64,000 bases of DNA from a virus (IMGVR_UViG_3300022200_000020:62001-126000), one strand, 5' to 3'. Numbered from the stretch's first letter, positions 52,943-60,554 are shown. Program-made: numbers and translations. Notes: a model not told the origin generated them from the sequence alone.

Positions 52943-52967
52943 AAAAACTCCTGATTGATCAGAGTTG
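52943..52967 (-). terminator. Terminator-like hairpin after the long RNA
   Basis: Minus strand: AACTC-TGAT pairs with ATCA-GGAGTT (one bulged G), followed by TTTTTT. Marks the probable 3' end of the RNA at 52943-53735. Confidence 0.65.
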
Positions 52968-53735
52968 AGTGATAACATTTTTATCCGTTTCCAGATATTA
53001 CAAACATCAAGTTAATTGATAGTTATCATAATCAATGAAATTACGGTTTTCATCAACCTACTACTAAATGAGTTATAAAGTACTTTTCTCGTTCACCATC
53101 CTTGCAAGGATTCACAATCTGCCGACTGTTAGGTTAGAACGAAAATTTTCCCTCAGCTTCAAACTTGCGAGTCATCGACTGCCACTATATTTCAAATGGA
53201 TAAGATTATTTTCCTCATTTTAGTGCTACTCACTTTCGCTTTTTATTTTCTGTTAAATAGAAAGTTTTTTTGATAAATTCACTGTGAAGGAAGCGGAGTA
53301 GCTTTCCACCTTGCTTGCTTTTGACAAGTTTAGGTCAAACTCCCTTCTGCTTTCGGCTGGCAACCTAATAACTTCTATGTTTTGTATTCACGGTATTTCT
53401 ACCAACAAACTTTAAACATAAATTGTATATGCAATTTTTTTCGCCAAAAAAATCTCACATATACTCATTGTTTTCCTTATTGCATTTCTGCTCAACAAAC
53501 CGTCGAAATTATCATAAACGATTCGTTATTAAATCTTCATTGTCCTTATCTTTCAATACGAACAAATACCCAATTTAATAATTCTCACAATGGCTTTCAT
53601 ATCAACTGTGCATAACACAGCGCAAAATTTAACTCTTGCTTTCATCAAGTTGCCCTGACTTATTGTTTATTGCTCATAGAGCAAATGGAAAAGAAGCCCC
53701 CCCATTAATTCTTAATTAGTTCTTTAACTAATTGA
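52943..53735 (-). ncRNA. Long structured non-coding RNA (about 790 nt), GOLLD/ROOL-like candidate
   Basis: No credible gene lies on either strand between 52935 and 53735, yet the stretch has two exact promoters at its 5' side and a terminator at its 3' side on the minus strand. It contains many local stems (palindrome ATCCTTGCAAGGAT; CGTTC/GAACG enclosing it; GGAAAGC/GCTTCC) and is followed by a tRNA-like gene. Large ornate phage RNAs of the GOLLD and ROOL classes have this size and this tRNA-side location. I cannot align it to either; identity is inference. Confidence 0.55.
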
Positions 53736-53740
53736 TGTCA

Positions 53741-53771
53741 CAAAGATAAAAAACTTTTTTTAATAATGCAA
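53741..53771 (-). promoter_or_regulatory. Promoter P1 of the long RNA
   Basis: Minus strand: TTG 53771-53769, 20-nt spacer, TATCTTTG 53748-53741. Confidence 0.82.
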
Positions 53772-53834
53772 GCTTTTTATCAGAAAAATAAAAAATATTT
53801 TTTCACCTTTTATTTTTCTTTTTAGTTGACAGTA

Positions 53835-53865
53835 CAAATATAATAACTTTTTTTTAATAACGCAA
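53835..53865 (-). promoter_or_regulatory. Promoter P2 of the long RNA
   Basis: Minus strand: TTG 53865-53863, 20-nt spacer, TATATTTG 53842-53835, in the upstream copy of the duplicated segment. Confidence 0.78.
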
Positions 53866-53873
53866 GCTTTTCA

Positions 53874-54091
53874 CTAGAAAAATAAAAAATATTTTTCCGT
53901 TAAATATTCTTGTATCAACAAATCTAATCCTTCAAATACCCCTACTAGATTTTCAATCTGTTTTTCCTCATCAACGTTGGGCATTAAGTTGCATTGCAAC
54001 ATAATTTCACAATATCGACGCTGGTTATTGGTCAAACTAAAGTTGCCAACAGTATTTAAAAACTTGCAAAATCAATATACAAATCACTCAT
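53874..54091 (-). pseudogene. Small gene with a one-base shift at a T run
   Basis: ATG 54091 reads SDLYIDFASF then stops; in the adjacent register FLNTVGNFSLTNNQRRYCEI, MLQCNLMPNVDEEKQIE and LDLLIQEYLTEKYF continue to TAG at 53874. One more T in GTTTTTA would restore about 72 residues. Function unknown. Confidence 0.45.
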
Positions 54092-54101
54092 GTTTTTTTG
54101 T

Positions 54102-54290
54102 TTAAAGGTAACCTTCATTTTCTTCATAATCATCGTCATCGTTTCGTGGATTTCTTCTCCAACTCTGATTTCTACGAAATGTTTCCTCAATGTCTGTTTC
54201 TTCATCATTTGTAAAATCATTGTCATAAAATATATGATGAAGCAACCCTAGAAGAAAAAATATGGCCAACATAATATAAATATAATTCAT
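54102..54290 (-). CDS. Small membrane-anchored acidic protein (62 aa)
   Basis: 62 aa: N-terminal membrane helix (YIYIMLAIFFLLGLLHHIF) and an acidic, arginine-spotted tail (EETDIEETFRRNQSWRR). ATGA overlap with the HD gene. Confidence 0.55.
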   Translation of the reverse strand: MNYIYIMLAIFFLLGLLHHIFYDNDFTNDEETDIEETFRRNQSWRRNPRNDDDDYEENEGYL

Positions 54291-54841
54291 AAATTATATG
54301 GTTTTAACATGTTATCAATTTCTGCAAATTCATCTAATAGTAAAAGTTCATATGGTGTTAGTGAAGCCGCATATTTTTCTTGTTTGCTTAGTTTCATCCC
54401 ACCTTTTTCACCCAATAATCCTTTTTGATATGATTTGTGAACCATGTGATTAGCTACAACATTTTTAACCACACTTACATTTGCCCCATTTTCTACAATC
54501 CATTTTTGAATTTCAGGATTATCTTCTATGAAACGCATTGCTTGATATGGATGATCAGGGTTACTATGGTATGTGCAACTTTGGCCATTGGCCATAACAA
54601 TGTTTTTTGTTCCTCCACTTGACTTAACTGGTTGTAATCCCTTACAAATATCATGAAGAGCGGCTACCATAATTAAGTCGTTATTAGCATTCGCCAAAGC
54701 CCTACCTACTGTAATTTCAATATGTCCACCTAAAATACCCTCTGGGTGATAGTCTAAACGCTCAGGTGAGCCATAAAATGTGGTAAGCATAACCTGATAA
54801 ACTTCAGGAGCCTTTGCTAAAAAAATCGTTATATCTTCCAT
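54287..54841 (-). CDS. HD-domain phosphohydrolase (RNA-repair type candidate)
   Basis: 184 aa. HD motifs: GGHIEITVGRALAN (first His), MVAALHDICKG (HD pair), HSNPDHPYQAMRF and NVVANHMVHK (further His). It overlaps the polynucleotide-kinase-like gene by 38 nt. In phage RNA-repair sets an HD phosphatase clears 2',3'-cyclic or 3'-phosphates while the kinase adds a 5' phosphate, so the two likely form a split PseT-like pair. Confidence 0.78.
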   Translation of the reverse strand: MEDITIFLAKAPEVYQVMLTTFYGSPERLDYHPEGILGGHIEITVGRALANANNDLIMVAALHDICKGLQPVKSSGGTKNIVMANGQSCTYHSNPDHPYQAMRFIEDNPEIQKWIVENGANVSVVKNVVANHMVHKSYQKGLLGEKGGMKLSKQEKYAASLTPYELLLLDEFAEIDNMLKPYNL

Positions 54842-55337
54842 CTTTTTCTAAGATTTTAATGTTTTTTGAAAAATCAGGGTTAGCTTCAATAAAATCGTGC
54901 AAAGAAACTAACAATGTTATAAATTCCCGGTATTGTTTCAAGATTATTGTCTCACCAACAATTCTATCTCTTTTTGCGTCTCTGTCAATACAAAGATAAG
55001 GATCAAACGATGCACCAGTGATGATAACATCTACCATATTTCTACCTCTCAATGCTTTTTCCAAAAAGTGCCATGATAAATTAGTATTATCATCAATTAA
55101 AAAATCATTTGATAATTCAATTGCTTTCAAAAGGTGAGAAATTAAATCCTCCCGATCTGCACGAAATTCTTTGTGTTCTTCGCTATACCATTTTTCATTA
55201 TGATTAGGCACAAATGCTTCTCGCAACGCATCTCGGTTACAACGTATATATTTTGGATCGTTAATGACCAATTGCTCAGTAAGAGTAGACTTACCTGACG
55301 CACTGATACCAACAATATAAGTAATATTTTTCATCAT
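54804..55337 (-). CDS. Polynucleotide 5'-kinase-like P-loop protein
   Basis: About 177 aa from ATG 55337, chosen because the promoter lies just upstream. P-loop TYIVGISASGKSTLTEQL, YIRCNRDALREAF (Asp-Arg substrate motif as in T4 PseT), FLIDDNTNLSWHF (Walker B-like DTN), and a lid region KRDRIVGETIILKQ. This is the T4 Pnk kinase layout without its phosphatase, which is supplied by the adjacent HD gene. Confidence 0.82.
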   Translation of the reverse strand: MMKNITYIVGISASGKSTLTEQLVINDPKYIRCNRDALREAFVPNHNEKWYSEEHKEFRADREDLISHLLKAIELSNDFLIDDNTNLSWHFLEKALRGRNMVDVIITGASFDPYLCIDRDAKRDRIVGETIILKQYREFITLLVSLHDFIEANPDFSKNIKILEKDGRYNDFFSKGS

Positions 55338-55352
55338 TTTTTTTTTAGATGA

Positions 55353-55383
55353 CAAAGATAGTAATTTTTTTCATACAATCCTA
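55353..55383 (-). promoter_or_regulatory. Bacteroidota-type promoter (TAG variant)
   Basis: Minus strand: TAG 55383-55381, 20-nt spacer, TATCTTTG 55360-55353; drives the kinase-HD operon. Confidence 0.65.
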
Positions 55384-55385
55384 AT

Positions 55386-56280
<895 letters not shown>

Positions 56281-56307
56281 TGTAAGATGTTTGGTTATCT
56301 AATGATG

Positions 56308-56338
56308 TAAAGATACAATAAAAAAATTACTTTAACAA
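56308..56338 (-). promoter_or_regulatory. Bacteroidota-type promoter
   Basis: Minus strand: TTG 56338-56336, 20-nt spacer, TATCTTTA 56315-56308; overlaps the end of the upstream gene. Confidence 0.7.
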
Positions 56339-56572
56339 ATTTAAATGATAAATAATCTCTCTATCATTAACTTCCAAGGCACCTAACTTAAAAGCCATTG
56401 TTTTATTTGTTTTGCAAATATCATAATGTGGCTTACCGTTTTTATTTTGAAAATGTTTTCGATCAATTCCTAATTGATCTGCCATTTCATGTAGTTCATC
56501 TATGGTACTTGCAATCATATGCGACATTTTCATGCGCCCTAACTTGTACTCTCTTGTTCCTACATATACCAT
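56327..56572 (-). CDS. DUF4031 family protein
   Basis: 81 aa from ATG 56572. MVYVGTREYKLGRMKMSHM, STIDELHEMADQLGIDRKHF, KPHYDICKTNKTMAFKLGA follow the DUF4031 pattern closely (start strand, R-M-K-M-x-H-M, H-Y-D-I). Small basic phage/bacterial protein of unknown function. Confidence 0.75.
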   Translation of the reverse strand: MVYVGTREYKLGRMKMSHMIASTIDELHEMADQLGIDRKHFQNKNGKPHYDICKTNKTMAFKLGALEVNDREIIYHLNLLK

Positions 56573-56574
56573 TG

Positions 56575-56649
56575 TTACAAAATAGTTTTGTTTAGTTGTT
56601 CCCAATTAACTAGAAATTCACTTTCACTATAGGGGAGTAATTCTTCCAT
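56575..56649 (-). CDS. Mini-gene upstream of DUF4031 (24 aa)
   Basis: 24 codons (MEELLPYSESEFLVNWEQLN) ending 2 nt before the DUF4031 start. Could be a coupled leader peptide or the residue of a larger gene. Confidence 0.35.
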   Translation of the reverse strand: MEELLPYSESEFLVNWEQLNKTIL

Positions 56650-56657
56650 TTTATTAT

Positions 56658-56987
56658 TTAAAATATGTTATTAAAATTAGTTAATAAGCCCATAATGTTC
56701 TCACTACCAACTGGATTAGCCGAATGAACAAAAAATCTTGGAGAAGGGATATTATTATCCAAGCATTGTTCTACCAACCACTTTGCACAATCATATCCAG
56801 TTTCCCCCTGACCTAAATCATGATCAAAAGAAATAAGATCGGGTGGGGGATTATTTTGCATCCAAGATACAAATTCATAATAATTTTTCGCCCATACAAT
56901 CTTGTATCCTTGTGGTACTTTTCCCTCACTATTAATATGCGGATTTCTCATATCGTCAAGCCACAGGAGAATTTTAAACGTATTCAT
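56658..56987 (-). CDS. Cyclic-phosphate-processing receiver-domain protein (cREC-like)
   Basis: 109 aa. LWLDDMRNPHIN at the start, PDLISFDHDLGQGETGYDCA in the middle and RFFVHSANPVGSENIMGLL at the end form the phage receiver-like domain predicted to process cyclic phosphates in RNA repair. The Asp pair, DHD and HSANP are the conserved sites. Lies near the kinase/HD operon, which supports that role. Confidence 0.75.
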   Translation of the reverse strand: MNTFKILLWLDDMRNPHINSEGKVPQGYKIVWAKNYYEFVSWMQNNPPPDLISFDHDLGQGETGYDCAKWLVEQCLDNNIPSPRFFVHSANPVGSENIMGLLTNFNNIF

Positions 56988-57105
56988 CTTGATATAGATT
57001 TAAATATTTATTAATGATTTTAACAAAGATATGAAATTTCACTAAAATATAAATTTATTTCAGTGAAATTTTTTAATGGATATGATTAACCGCTAGTTTT
57101 GTTGT

Positions 57106-57175
57106 TACCCATAAGGGACTTGAACCCCTATTATCTCTTTAGCGGGGGTCTATTGACCAATTATAGTAATGGGCG
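57106..57175 (-). tRNA. Degenerate tRNA-like sequence
   Basis: Minus strand: near-complete acceptor CGCCCAT/ATGGGTA, D stem CTAT/ATAG, T arm AGGGG-TTCAAGT-CCCTT. The anticodon stem positions read CCCCC and AGATA and do not pair; GCTAAAG lies between. The gene-free stretch 57015-57280 holds this and nothing else that I can name. Confidence 0.45.
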
Positions 57176-57280
57176 AAGCATCAACAAAAAAAAATACCTA
57201 TCTGCAAATAAGTAAATCTTCATATTAACAGTATCAAAAAACATAGTAAATCGTTACAATGTTTCTAATTCAAGCTATTT

Positions 57281-57605
57281 TTAATGGCTTTTTAAAACCA
57301 ATAACTTTGGGTTCACTGCTAAACCCTCTATCCCGTCAGCGTAAGCTTTCGGGATTTCTTTTTGCAATATATTATACGCTCCATTCAAGTCAGCATTTAT
57401 AATTACCCCCTTACCACTCCTGAAAAGACCACGTTTAATCCTCCTACCAATATAAAATTCACGCTTTTTTGGGTACTCACCATCTAAAAATGAACATTTA
57501 CTTGTATAGCTTTCCTCCCTAATAATTAAATTTATTCCCTCTAGCTTTAATTTATACGATAAAATATCTATAGCCCTACTGTTATTACACTTTCTGTTGC
57601 ATCTA
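57281..57605 (-). pseudogene. tnpB: TnpB C-terminal relic (third IS607-type element)
   Basis: An open register of about 105 codons with no start: ILSYKLKLEGINLIIREESY, TSKCSFLDGEYPKKREFYIG, INADLNGAYNILQKEIPKAY, DGIEGLAVNPK. It matches the last quarter of the two complete TnpB proteins here (RuvC Glu and last Asp present). No recombinase and no N-terminal part. The 3' end, where an omega-RNA would be encoded, is retained. Confidence 0.85.
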
Positions 57606-57613
57606 ATATTTTT

Positions 57614-57904
57614 TTAAAAAATGTAGAAATTTAATTCAACTCTACCACTTTTCATTTTGTATAATTGTACTTGTAATTGTTCTTTTAAAGGTTTATTATT
57701 TTTTGTTATTTGAAATGAAATTCTTTGAGTTTCTTCTATTGGGACAATAAAATTTAATGCTTCATTAAATTCTCTTTCATTGATTTCATACCCCTTAGCT
57801 GTTATTTGTTCAAAAACATAATTTAGTGCCTCTTTTTCAGAGTTAAAATATATTTCTGCATGTTCTTTTTCATATAAAAAATTCTCTGATAATAATATTG
57901 TCAT
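57614..57904 (-). CDS. Hypothetical protein with capsid-targeting-like N-terminus (96 aa)
   Basis: 96 aa. It starts MTILLSENFLYE (cut expected after LSE), then FNSEKEALNYVFEQITAKGY and IPIEE-like acidic strands, ending in a beta segment. Otherwise not recognised. Counts among the packaged-protein candidates. Confidence 0.6.
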   Translation of the reverse strand: MTILLSENFLYEKEHAEIYFNSEKEALNYVFEQITAKGYEINEREFNEALNFIVPIEETQRISFQITKNNKPLKEQLQVQLYKMKSGRVELNFYIF

Positions 57905-57987
57905 AATTTTTTATATAAATATAACAAAGTATTTCTTTTTGTTTATCAAAGGATTGTTATTTTTGTTCATAGATTTTAGGTATTTAA

Positions 57988-58059
57988 AAAACTATATAGG
58001 ATTTGAACCTATATTACTTTTCTCAGCGAAAAGCGTCCTCCCGTTAAACGAATAGCTTT
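57988..58059 (-). tRNA. tRNA-like gene (Gln/Glu-type body) with odd anticodon loop
   Basis: Acceptor AAAGCTA/TAGTTTT, T arm ATAGG-TTCAAAT-CCTAT, anticodon stem CTTTT/AAAAG. The loop is CGCTGAG, with G at position 33 where U is near universal; read literally the anticodon is CUG. 57905-57987 is gene-free. Confidence 0.5.
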
Positions 58060-58077
58060 TTAACATTTTTGATTTGA

Positions 58078-58148
58078 AAACTATGTGGGATTCAAACCCG
58101 CGTTTCCTCTTCGAATGAGAAGCGTCCTGTCCACTAGACGAATAGCTC
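58078..58148 (-). tRNA. tRNA-like gene (Glu or Arg type) with ambiguous anticodon arm
   Basis: Acceptor GAGCTAT/ATAGTTT, D stem GTCT/GGAC, T loop TTTGAAT. The anticodon arm can be drawn as CTTCT-CATTCGA-AGAGG (UUC, but A33) or as TTCTC-ATTCGAA-GAGGA (UCG with U33). Tandem with and similar to the gene at 57988. Confidence 0.5.
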
Positions 58149-58227
58149 TCCATTAACTTATTTGCCTTAGTTGCAACAGAACAGAATAATTAATACTTTT
58201 TTAAATTGCAATTTTAAAAAAATTTCG

Positions 58228-58353
58228 TAAGAAATAAAGGACTTGAACCTTTGACCTTTTCTAGTAGCACAACAAAACATACTTGTTAATTTAATAACTG
58301 CACATGGCGTATGTTGTGCGTTCGAAACGCTCTACTAACTGAGCTAATCTCTT
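58228..58353 (-). tRNA. tRNA-like gene with a hairpin insertion in the anticodon arm
   Basis: Acceptor AAGAGAT/ATTTCTT, D arm GCTC-AGTTAGTA-GAGC, T arm AAAGG-TTCAAGT-CCTTT. Between TTTC and GAAA lie about 65 nt that form their own hairpin: GCACAAC-ATAC pairs with GTAT-(GTTTT)-GTTGTGC. No standard anticodon loop is left. Total 126 nt. Confidence 0.6.
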
Positions 58354-58365
58354 ATAAAAAATTGT

Positions 58366-58444
58366 ACTGATGGAGGGATTTGAACCCCCGTTTTCAACGA
58401 CCGCTACAGTTCTGGAAGGTATAAGCTTCCGCTGGTACATCAGC
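58366..58444 (-). tRNA. tRNA-like gene with rearranged D/anticodon region
   Basis: Acceptor GCTGATG/CATCAGT and T arm GGGGG-TTCAAAT-CCCTC are sound. Between them the only perfect arm is GGAAG-CTTATAC-CTTCC (would read UAU), placed where the D arm should be, followed by CGTT/AACG. Not a normal cloverleaf. Confidence 0.45.
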
Positions 58445-58452
58445 ATAAACAC

Positions 58453-58492
58453 CACCCTAACGTCTCTGGTGAATATGTAAGAAGATTACGAC
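58453..58492 (-). repeat. 40-bp repeat, copy A
   Basis: CACCCTAACGTCTCTGGTGA to GATTACGAC; matches copy B at 58729 at most positions. CACC/GGTG ends can pair. Directly upstream (minus strand) of the tRNA-like gene at 58366. Confidence 0.65.
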
Positions 58493-58613
58493 TAATTAAT
58501 TGGCTAAGACTTATAATTAATTAGTACTTCTTATTTTGTTATTGAAAAACTATATTTTTCTTTGTGCTTTCGCCTACTAGATGATAACCGCACCACCTAT
58601 GTATTTTAAAAAA

Positions 58614-58680
58614 AAGTGTATTTTACAACGCTCGTTACGTTAACTCTTTGGCTACTTTTTTCTTCGATGTAAAGATACAA
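58614..58680 (-). repeat. Promoter-leader cassette, copy 1 (partial)
   Basis: ATTTTACAACGCT, CGTTACGTTAACTCTTTGG and a promoter element match copies 2 and 3 at 60565 and 61890. The AACG-loop-CGTT stem is kept while the loop differs. Leads into the tRNA-like cluster. Confidence 0.65.
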
Positions 58681-58699
58681 ATAACTTATGACTTTTCAA
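58670..58699 (-). promoter_or_regulatory. Bacteroidota-type promoter
   Basis: Minus strand: TTG 58699-58697, 19-nt spacer, TATCTTTA 58677-58670. Drives the 58.6-57.9 kb tRNA-like cluster. Confidence 0.65.
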
Positions 58700-58728
58700 A
58701 ATTTATTTTCATCTTTTGTAAAAAAAAT

Positions 58729-58768
58729 CACCCTAACGTTTCTGGTAATTATGCCGGAAGATTGCGAC
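58729..58768 (-). repeat. 40-bp repeat, copy B
   Basis: CACCCTAACGTTTCTGGTAA to GATTGCGAC; see copy A at 58453. Lies in the leader below the promoter at 58853. The stretch 58445-58888 has no gene. Confidence 0.65.
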
Positions 58769-58852
58769 CTATAAAGGTACTTCTGGTTTTTTTGAGTGAG
58801 AGGCTTTACCTCTCTTTAATTTCGATGTCAAACTCACCGATCATATTTTTTG

Positions 58853-58883
58853 TAAAGATAAAAAAGTTATTTCATAAAACCTA
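58853..58883 (-). promoter_or_regulatory. Bacteroidota-type promoter (TAG variant)
   Basis: Minus strand: TAG 58883-58881, 20-nt spacer, TATCTTTA 58860-58853, just after the gene at 58889. Confidence 0.6.
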
Positions 58884-58888
58884 ATATT

Positions 58889-59152
58889 TTAGAAAACTTT
58901 TTTTAGTTCTTCATTAATATTATTCATTAGTTCATCTAACTCGGTTCTATGATTCTCTCGATAGTAATCAATGCTATTTGTCTTTGATCTGTATTTTCCA
59001 CCAAACCCAAAGAACCCTTGAAACCTCCATTCTTCACACATTAGATCACTATAAACATGTTCATGAACAAATAAGTTTCGTAAATTGTTACTTGCACCTC
59101 CCATAGTAACAAGTATATCGTAAACTTGTTCAGCATTTTCTCTAGTAAACAT
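58889..59152 (-). CDS. Hypothetical protein (87 aa)
   Basis: 87 aa: NAEQVYDILVTMGGASNN, EEWRFQGFFGFGGKYRSK, and an acidic helical tail. Not recognised. Confidence 0.6.
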   Translation of the reverse strand: MFTRENAEQVYDILVTMGGASNNLRNLFVHEHVYSDLMCEEWRFQGFFGFGGKYRSKTNSIDYYRENHRTELDELMNNINEELKKVF

Positions 59153-59164
59153 AAAAAATATTTA

Positions 59165-59290
59165 TTTTGAATAATGTTTGTTAAAAACTTCTTTTGTTAA
59201 TCCATAATCAACAAAGATAACAGAATCACTACCCTCTCGTTTGACGATTCCCCACTTAATTATTTCACCTCATGTAAAACAATCTTATCT
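59165..59290 (-). pseudogene. Fragment of a small gene, frameshifted
   Basis: Just upstream of the 87-aa gene the registers read DPDKIVLHE and, one base shifted, GEIIKWGIVKREGSDSVIFV, DYGLTKEVFNKHYSK to a stop. Together they look like one small conserved protein with no intact start. Confidence 0.4.
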
Positions 59291-59306
59291 GGATCAGTTG
59301 ATTTAG

Positions 59307-59378
59307 TGAGAGTAGAAAGATTCGAACTTTCATCGTGGGTTTAGAAAACCCATGCACTATCCCTTGTGCTATACTCCC
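59307..59378 (-). tRNA. tRNA-Arg (UCU)
   Basis: Minus strand: acceptor GGGAGTA/TACTCTC, anticodon arm TGGGT-TTTCTAA-ACCCA (UCU, U33 present), T loop TTCGAAT. Regular. Confidence 0.82.
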
Positions 59379-59525
59379 ATATTGGTTATAACGTTACCAA
59401 CGCAGCAAATCTACAAGTAGATTTTTACTGGAATGCTGCATCTATCACTTTTAATCTGGCTTTCATCCATATCCAGAAGTGGCTTTCATTCTACGTCCCT
59501 GAAAGCATTAGGACAAACTTTATTG
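59379..59525 (-). ncRNA. Structured spacer between tRNA-Arg and tRNA-Asn
   Basis: Contains nested stems: GCAGCA/TGCTGC enclosing the palindrome AAATCTAC/GTAGATTT, and two copies of ATGAAAGCCA, a motif also present in the long RNA at 53.6 kb. Likely a folded processing spacer or small RNA. Confidence 0.4.
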
Positions 59526-59599
59526 CGGGAACAGAAGGACTCGAACCTTCGACCTGATGATTAACAGTCATCTGCTCTAACCAACTGAGCTATGTTCCC
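59526..59599 (-). tRNA. tRNA-Asn (GUU)
   Basis: Minus strand: acceptor GGGAACA/TGTTCCC, D arm GCTC..GAGC, anticodon loop CTGTTAA (GUU), T loop TTCGAGT. Regular in all arms. Confidence 0.88.
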
Positions 59600-59600
59600 A

Positions 59601-60110
59601 TCTTTAAAAATAAATCAATTGTGCTGTTACGCCAAAGACTCTAAGGGTCGTAATGATCTGCTAAATTATCATTTAAAGAACTTATGATAATTAGCCTAAA
59701 GCTTTGCCTTTAGTTGAATACATCATTACACTGTACTTGTCTTTCCCCCGTTAGTAGCTTTTGATGGATTTCTTTTTGGCTCCATTTAAGACTTTTCATT
59801 AGGTATTGCCTATGCCTGTATTAGCACCTAACACTAACTCGTCACTCATTATCAGATGGCTGCTCTTAAGCCTACTGCTTTGATTTTTTATCTTAATGTA
59901 ATTAAACTTTTTTAATTACTATTTTTAAAAATTAAACAATGACAGTTTTGAACTGCTAAATAGCTTTTTTAATTAGCCATAGTTTTCATAATAACATGAA
60001 AAATTTATCTAGGGTAAAAAATACATGTATTATAACTTCCCATTGTTTAAAAAGACGAACGGTATTTTTCGTTTGGTTTTTTTTATAGGAACCGTTTTTG
60101 TCTTATTTTC
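59601..60110 (-). ncRNA. Non-coding leader RNA upstream of tRNA-Asn (about 500 nt)
   Basis: Gene-free on both strands, with an exact minus-strand promoter at 60118. In order it carries the covarying hairpin (60052-60104), a multi-branched element closed by AAACAATG/CATTGTTT (about 59932-60050) and further stems, then tRNA-Asn. The closed element contains TTTTCAT/ATGAAAA, ATGGCT/AGCTAT and a GCAG-TTCAAAA-CTGT arm, giving a tRNA-like outline without an anticodon arm. Identity unknown. Confidence 0.5.
60052..60104 (-). ncRNA. Covarying leader hairpin, copy 1
   Basis: Plus-strand text: outer AAGAC/GTCTT, inner ACGGT/ACCGT. Against copies 2 (ACAGT/ACTGT) and 3 (ATAGT/ACTAT), two pairs change on both sides and stay complementary. 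Confidence 0.7.
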
Positions 60111-60117
60111 TTAGTAA

Positions 60118-60148
60118 CAAAGATAAAAATAAATATCTTATAAAACAA
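60118..60148 (-). promoter_or_regulatory. Bacteroidota-type promoter
   Basis: Minus strand: TTG 60148-60146, 20-nt spacer, TATCTTTG 60125-60118; drives the RNA and tRNA-Asn/Arg. Confidence 0.8.
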
Positions 60149-60248
60149 ATTTTTTATCAATTATAAAAAAAAAAATTCTCCACTAATATATTACCTCTTG
60201 AGCAAGATAACAACGGACTGTTATCACCACCTTTAAAGAAGCTTAAGA

Positions 60249-60554
60249 TTAAAGTACTAATGAAATCCCCAACATATCTTTTTTAGTATCAGATTTTATA
60301 TACCATTGCTCAGAAGTAATTATTCCTGCAATACCTAAACCGCTCAATTCTTTTGTTCTATCGACAATAGTCTCACTGTTTATTTTTATCTGTGGATATG
60401 TACCAGTGTAAATTGTGGAAGGCATTAAAAATGCTTGCCCTTCAATTATCGTTGGTAAATCTTCCCCTAACATATCATCAGGAATAACAGCAACTAATAT
60501 TGTTTTACCTTCTGCTGTTTTTTGTGCAATAAACTTAAAATATATCGTTTTCAT
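60249..60554 (-). CDS. Hypothetical protein (101 aa)
   Basis: 101 aa, beta-rich (YFKFIAQKTAEGKTILVAVI, IEGQAFLMPSTIYTGTYP). Not recognised. Preceded by cassette copy 2, so it has a leader RNA and probably two promoters. Confidence 0.6.
   Translation of the reverse strand: MKTIYFKFIAQKTAEGKTILVAVIPDDMLGEDLPTIIEGQAFLMPSTIYTGTYPQIKINSETIVDRTKELSGLGIAGIITSEQWYIKSDTKKDMLGISLVL

Larger units (their letters stand above)
53738..53896 (-). repeat. Tandemly duplicated promoter segment (about 70 bp)
   Basis: 53738-53806 and 53829-53896 are direct repeats: CAAAGATA or CAAATATA, then AACTTTTTTTTAATAA, TGCAAGCTTTT or CGCAAGCTTTT, and AGAAAAATAAAAAATATTTTT. Each contains one complete minus-strand promoter. 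Confidence 0.75.

Noticed and set aside
53382-53615. 77-codon plus-strand frame inside the long non-coding stretch
   Set aside because: Cys/His/Phe-rich and low plausibility; all nearby signals (promoters, terminator) point to transcription of the other strand.
57024-57031. TATCTTTG on the minus strand near 57027 as a promoter
   Set aside because: The -33 position reads ATT; spacing and sequence do not fit the others, so it was not listed.
59190-59215. Minus-strand TATCTTTG at about 59208 as a promoter
   Set aside because: It lies within a coding remnant and has no TTG or TAG 20 nt upstream.
59366-59557. Open frame on the plus strand between the tRNA-Arg and tRNA-Asn genes
   Set aside because: Overlaps tRNA genes and the structured spacer on the other strand; likely chance.
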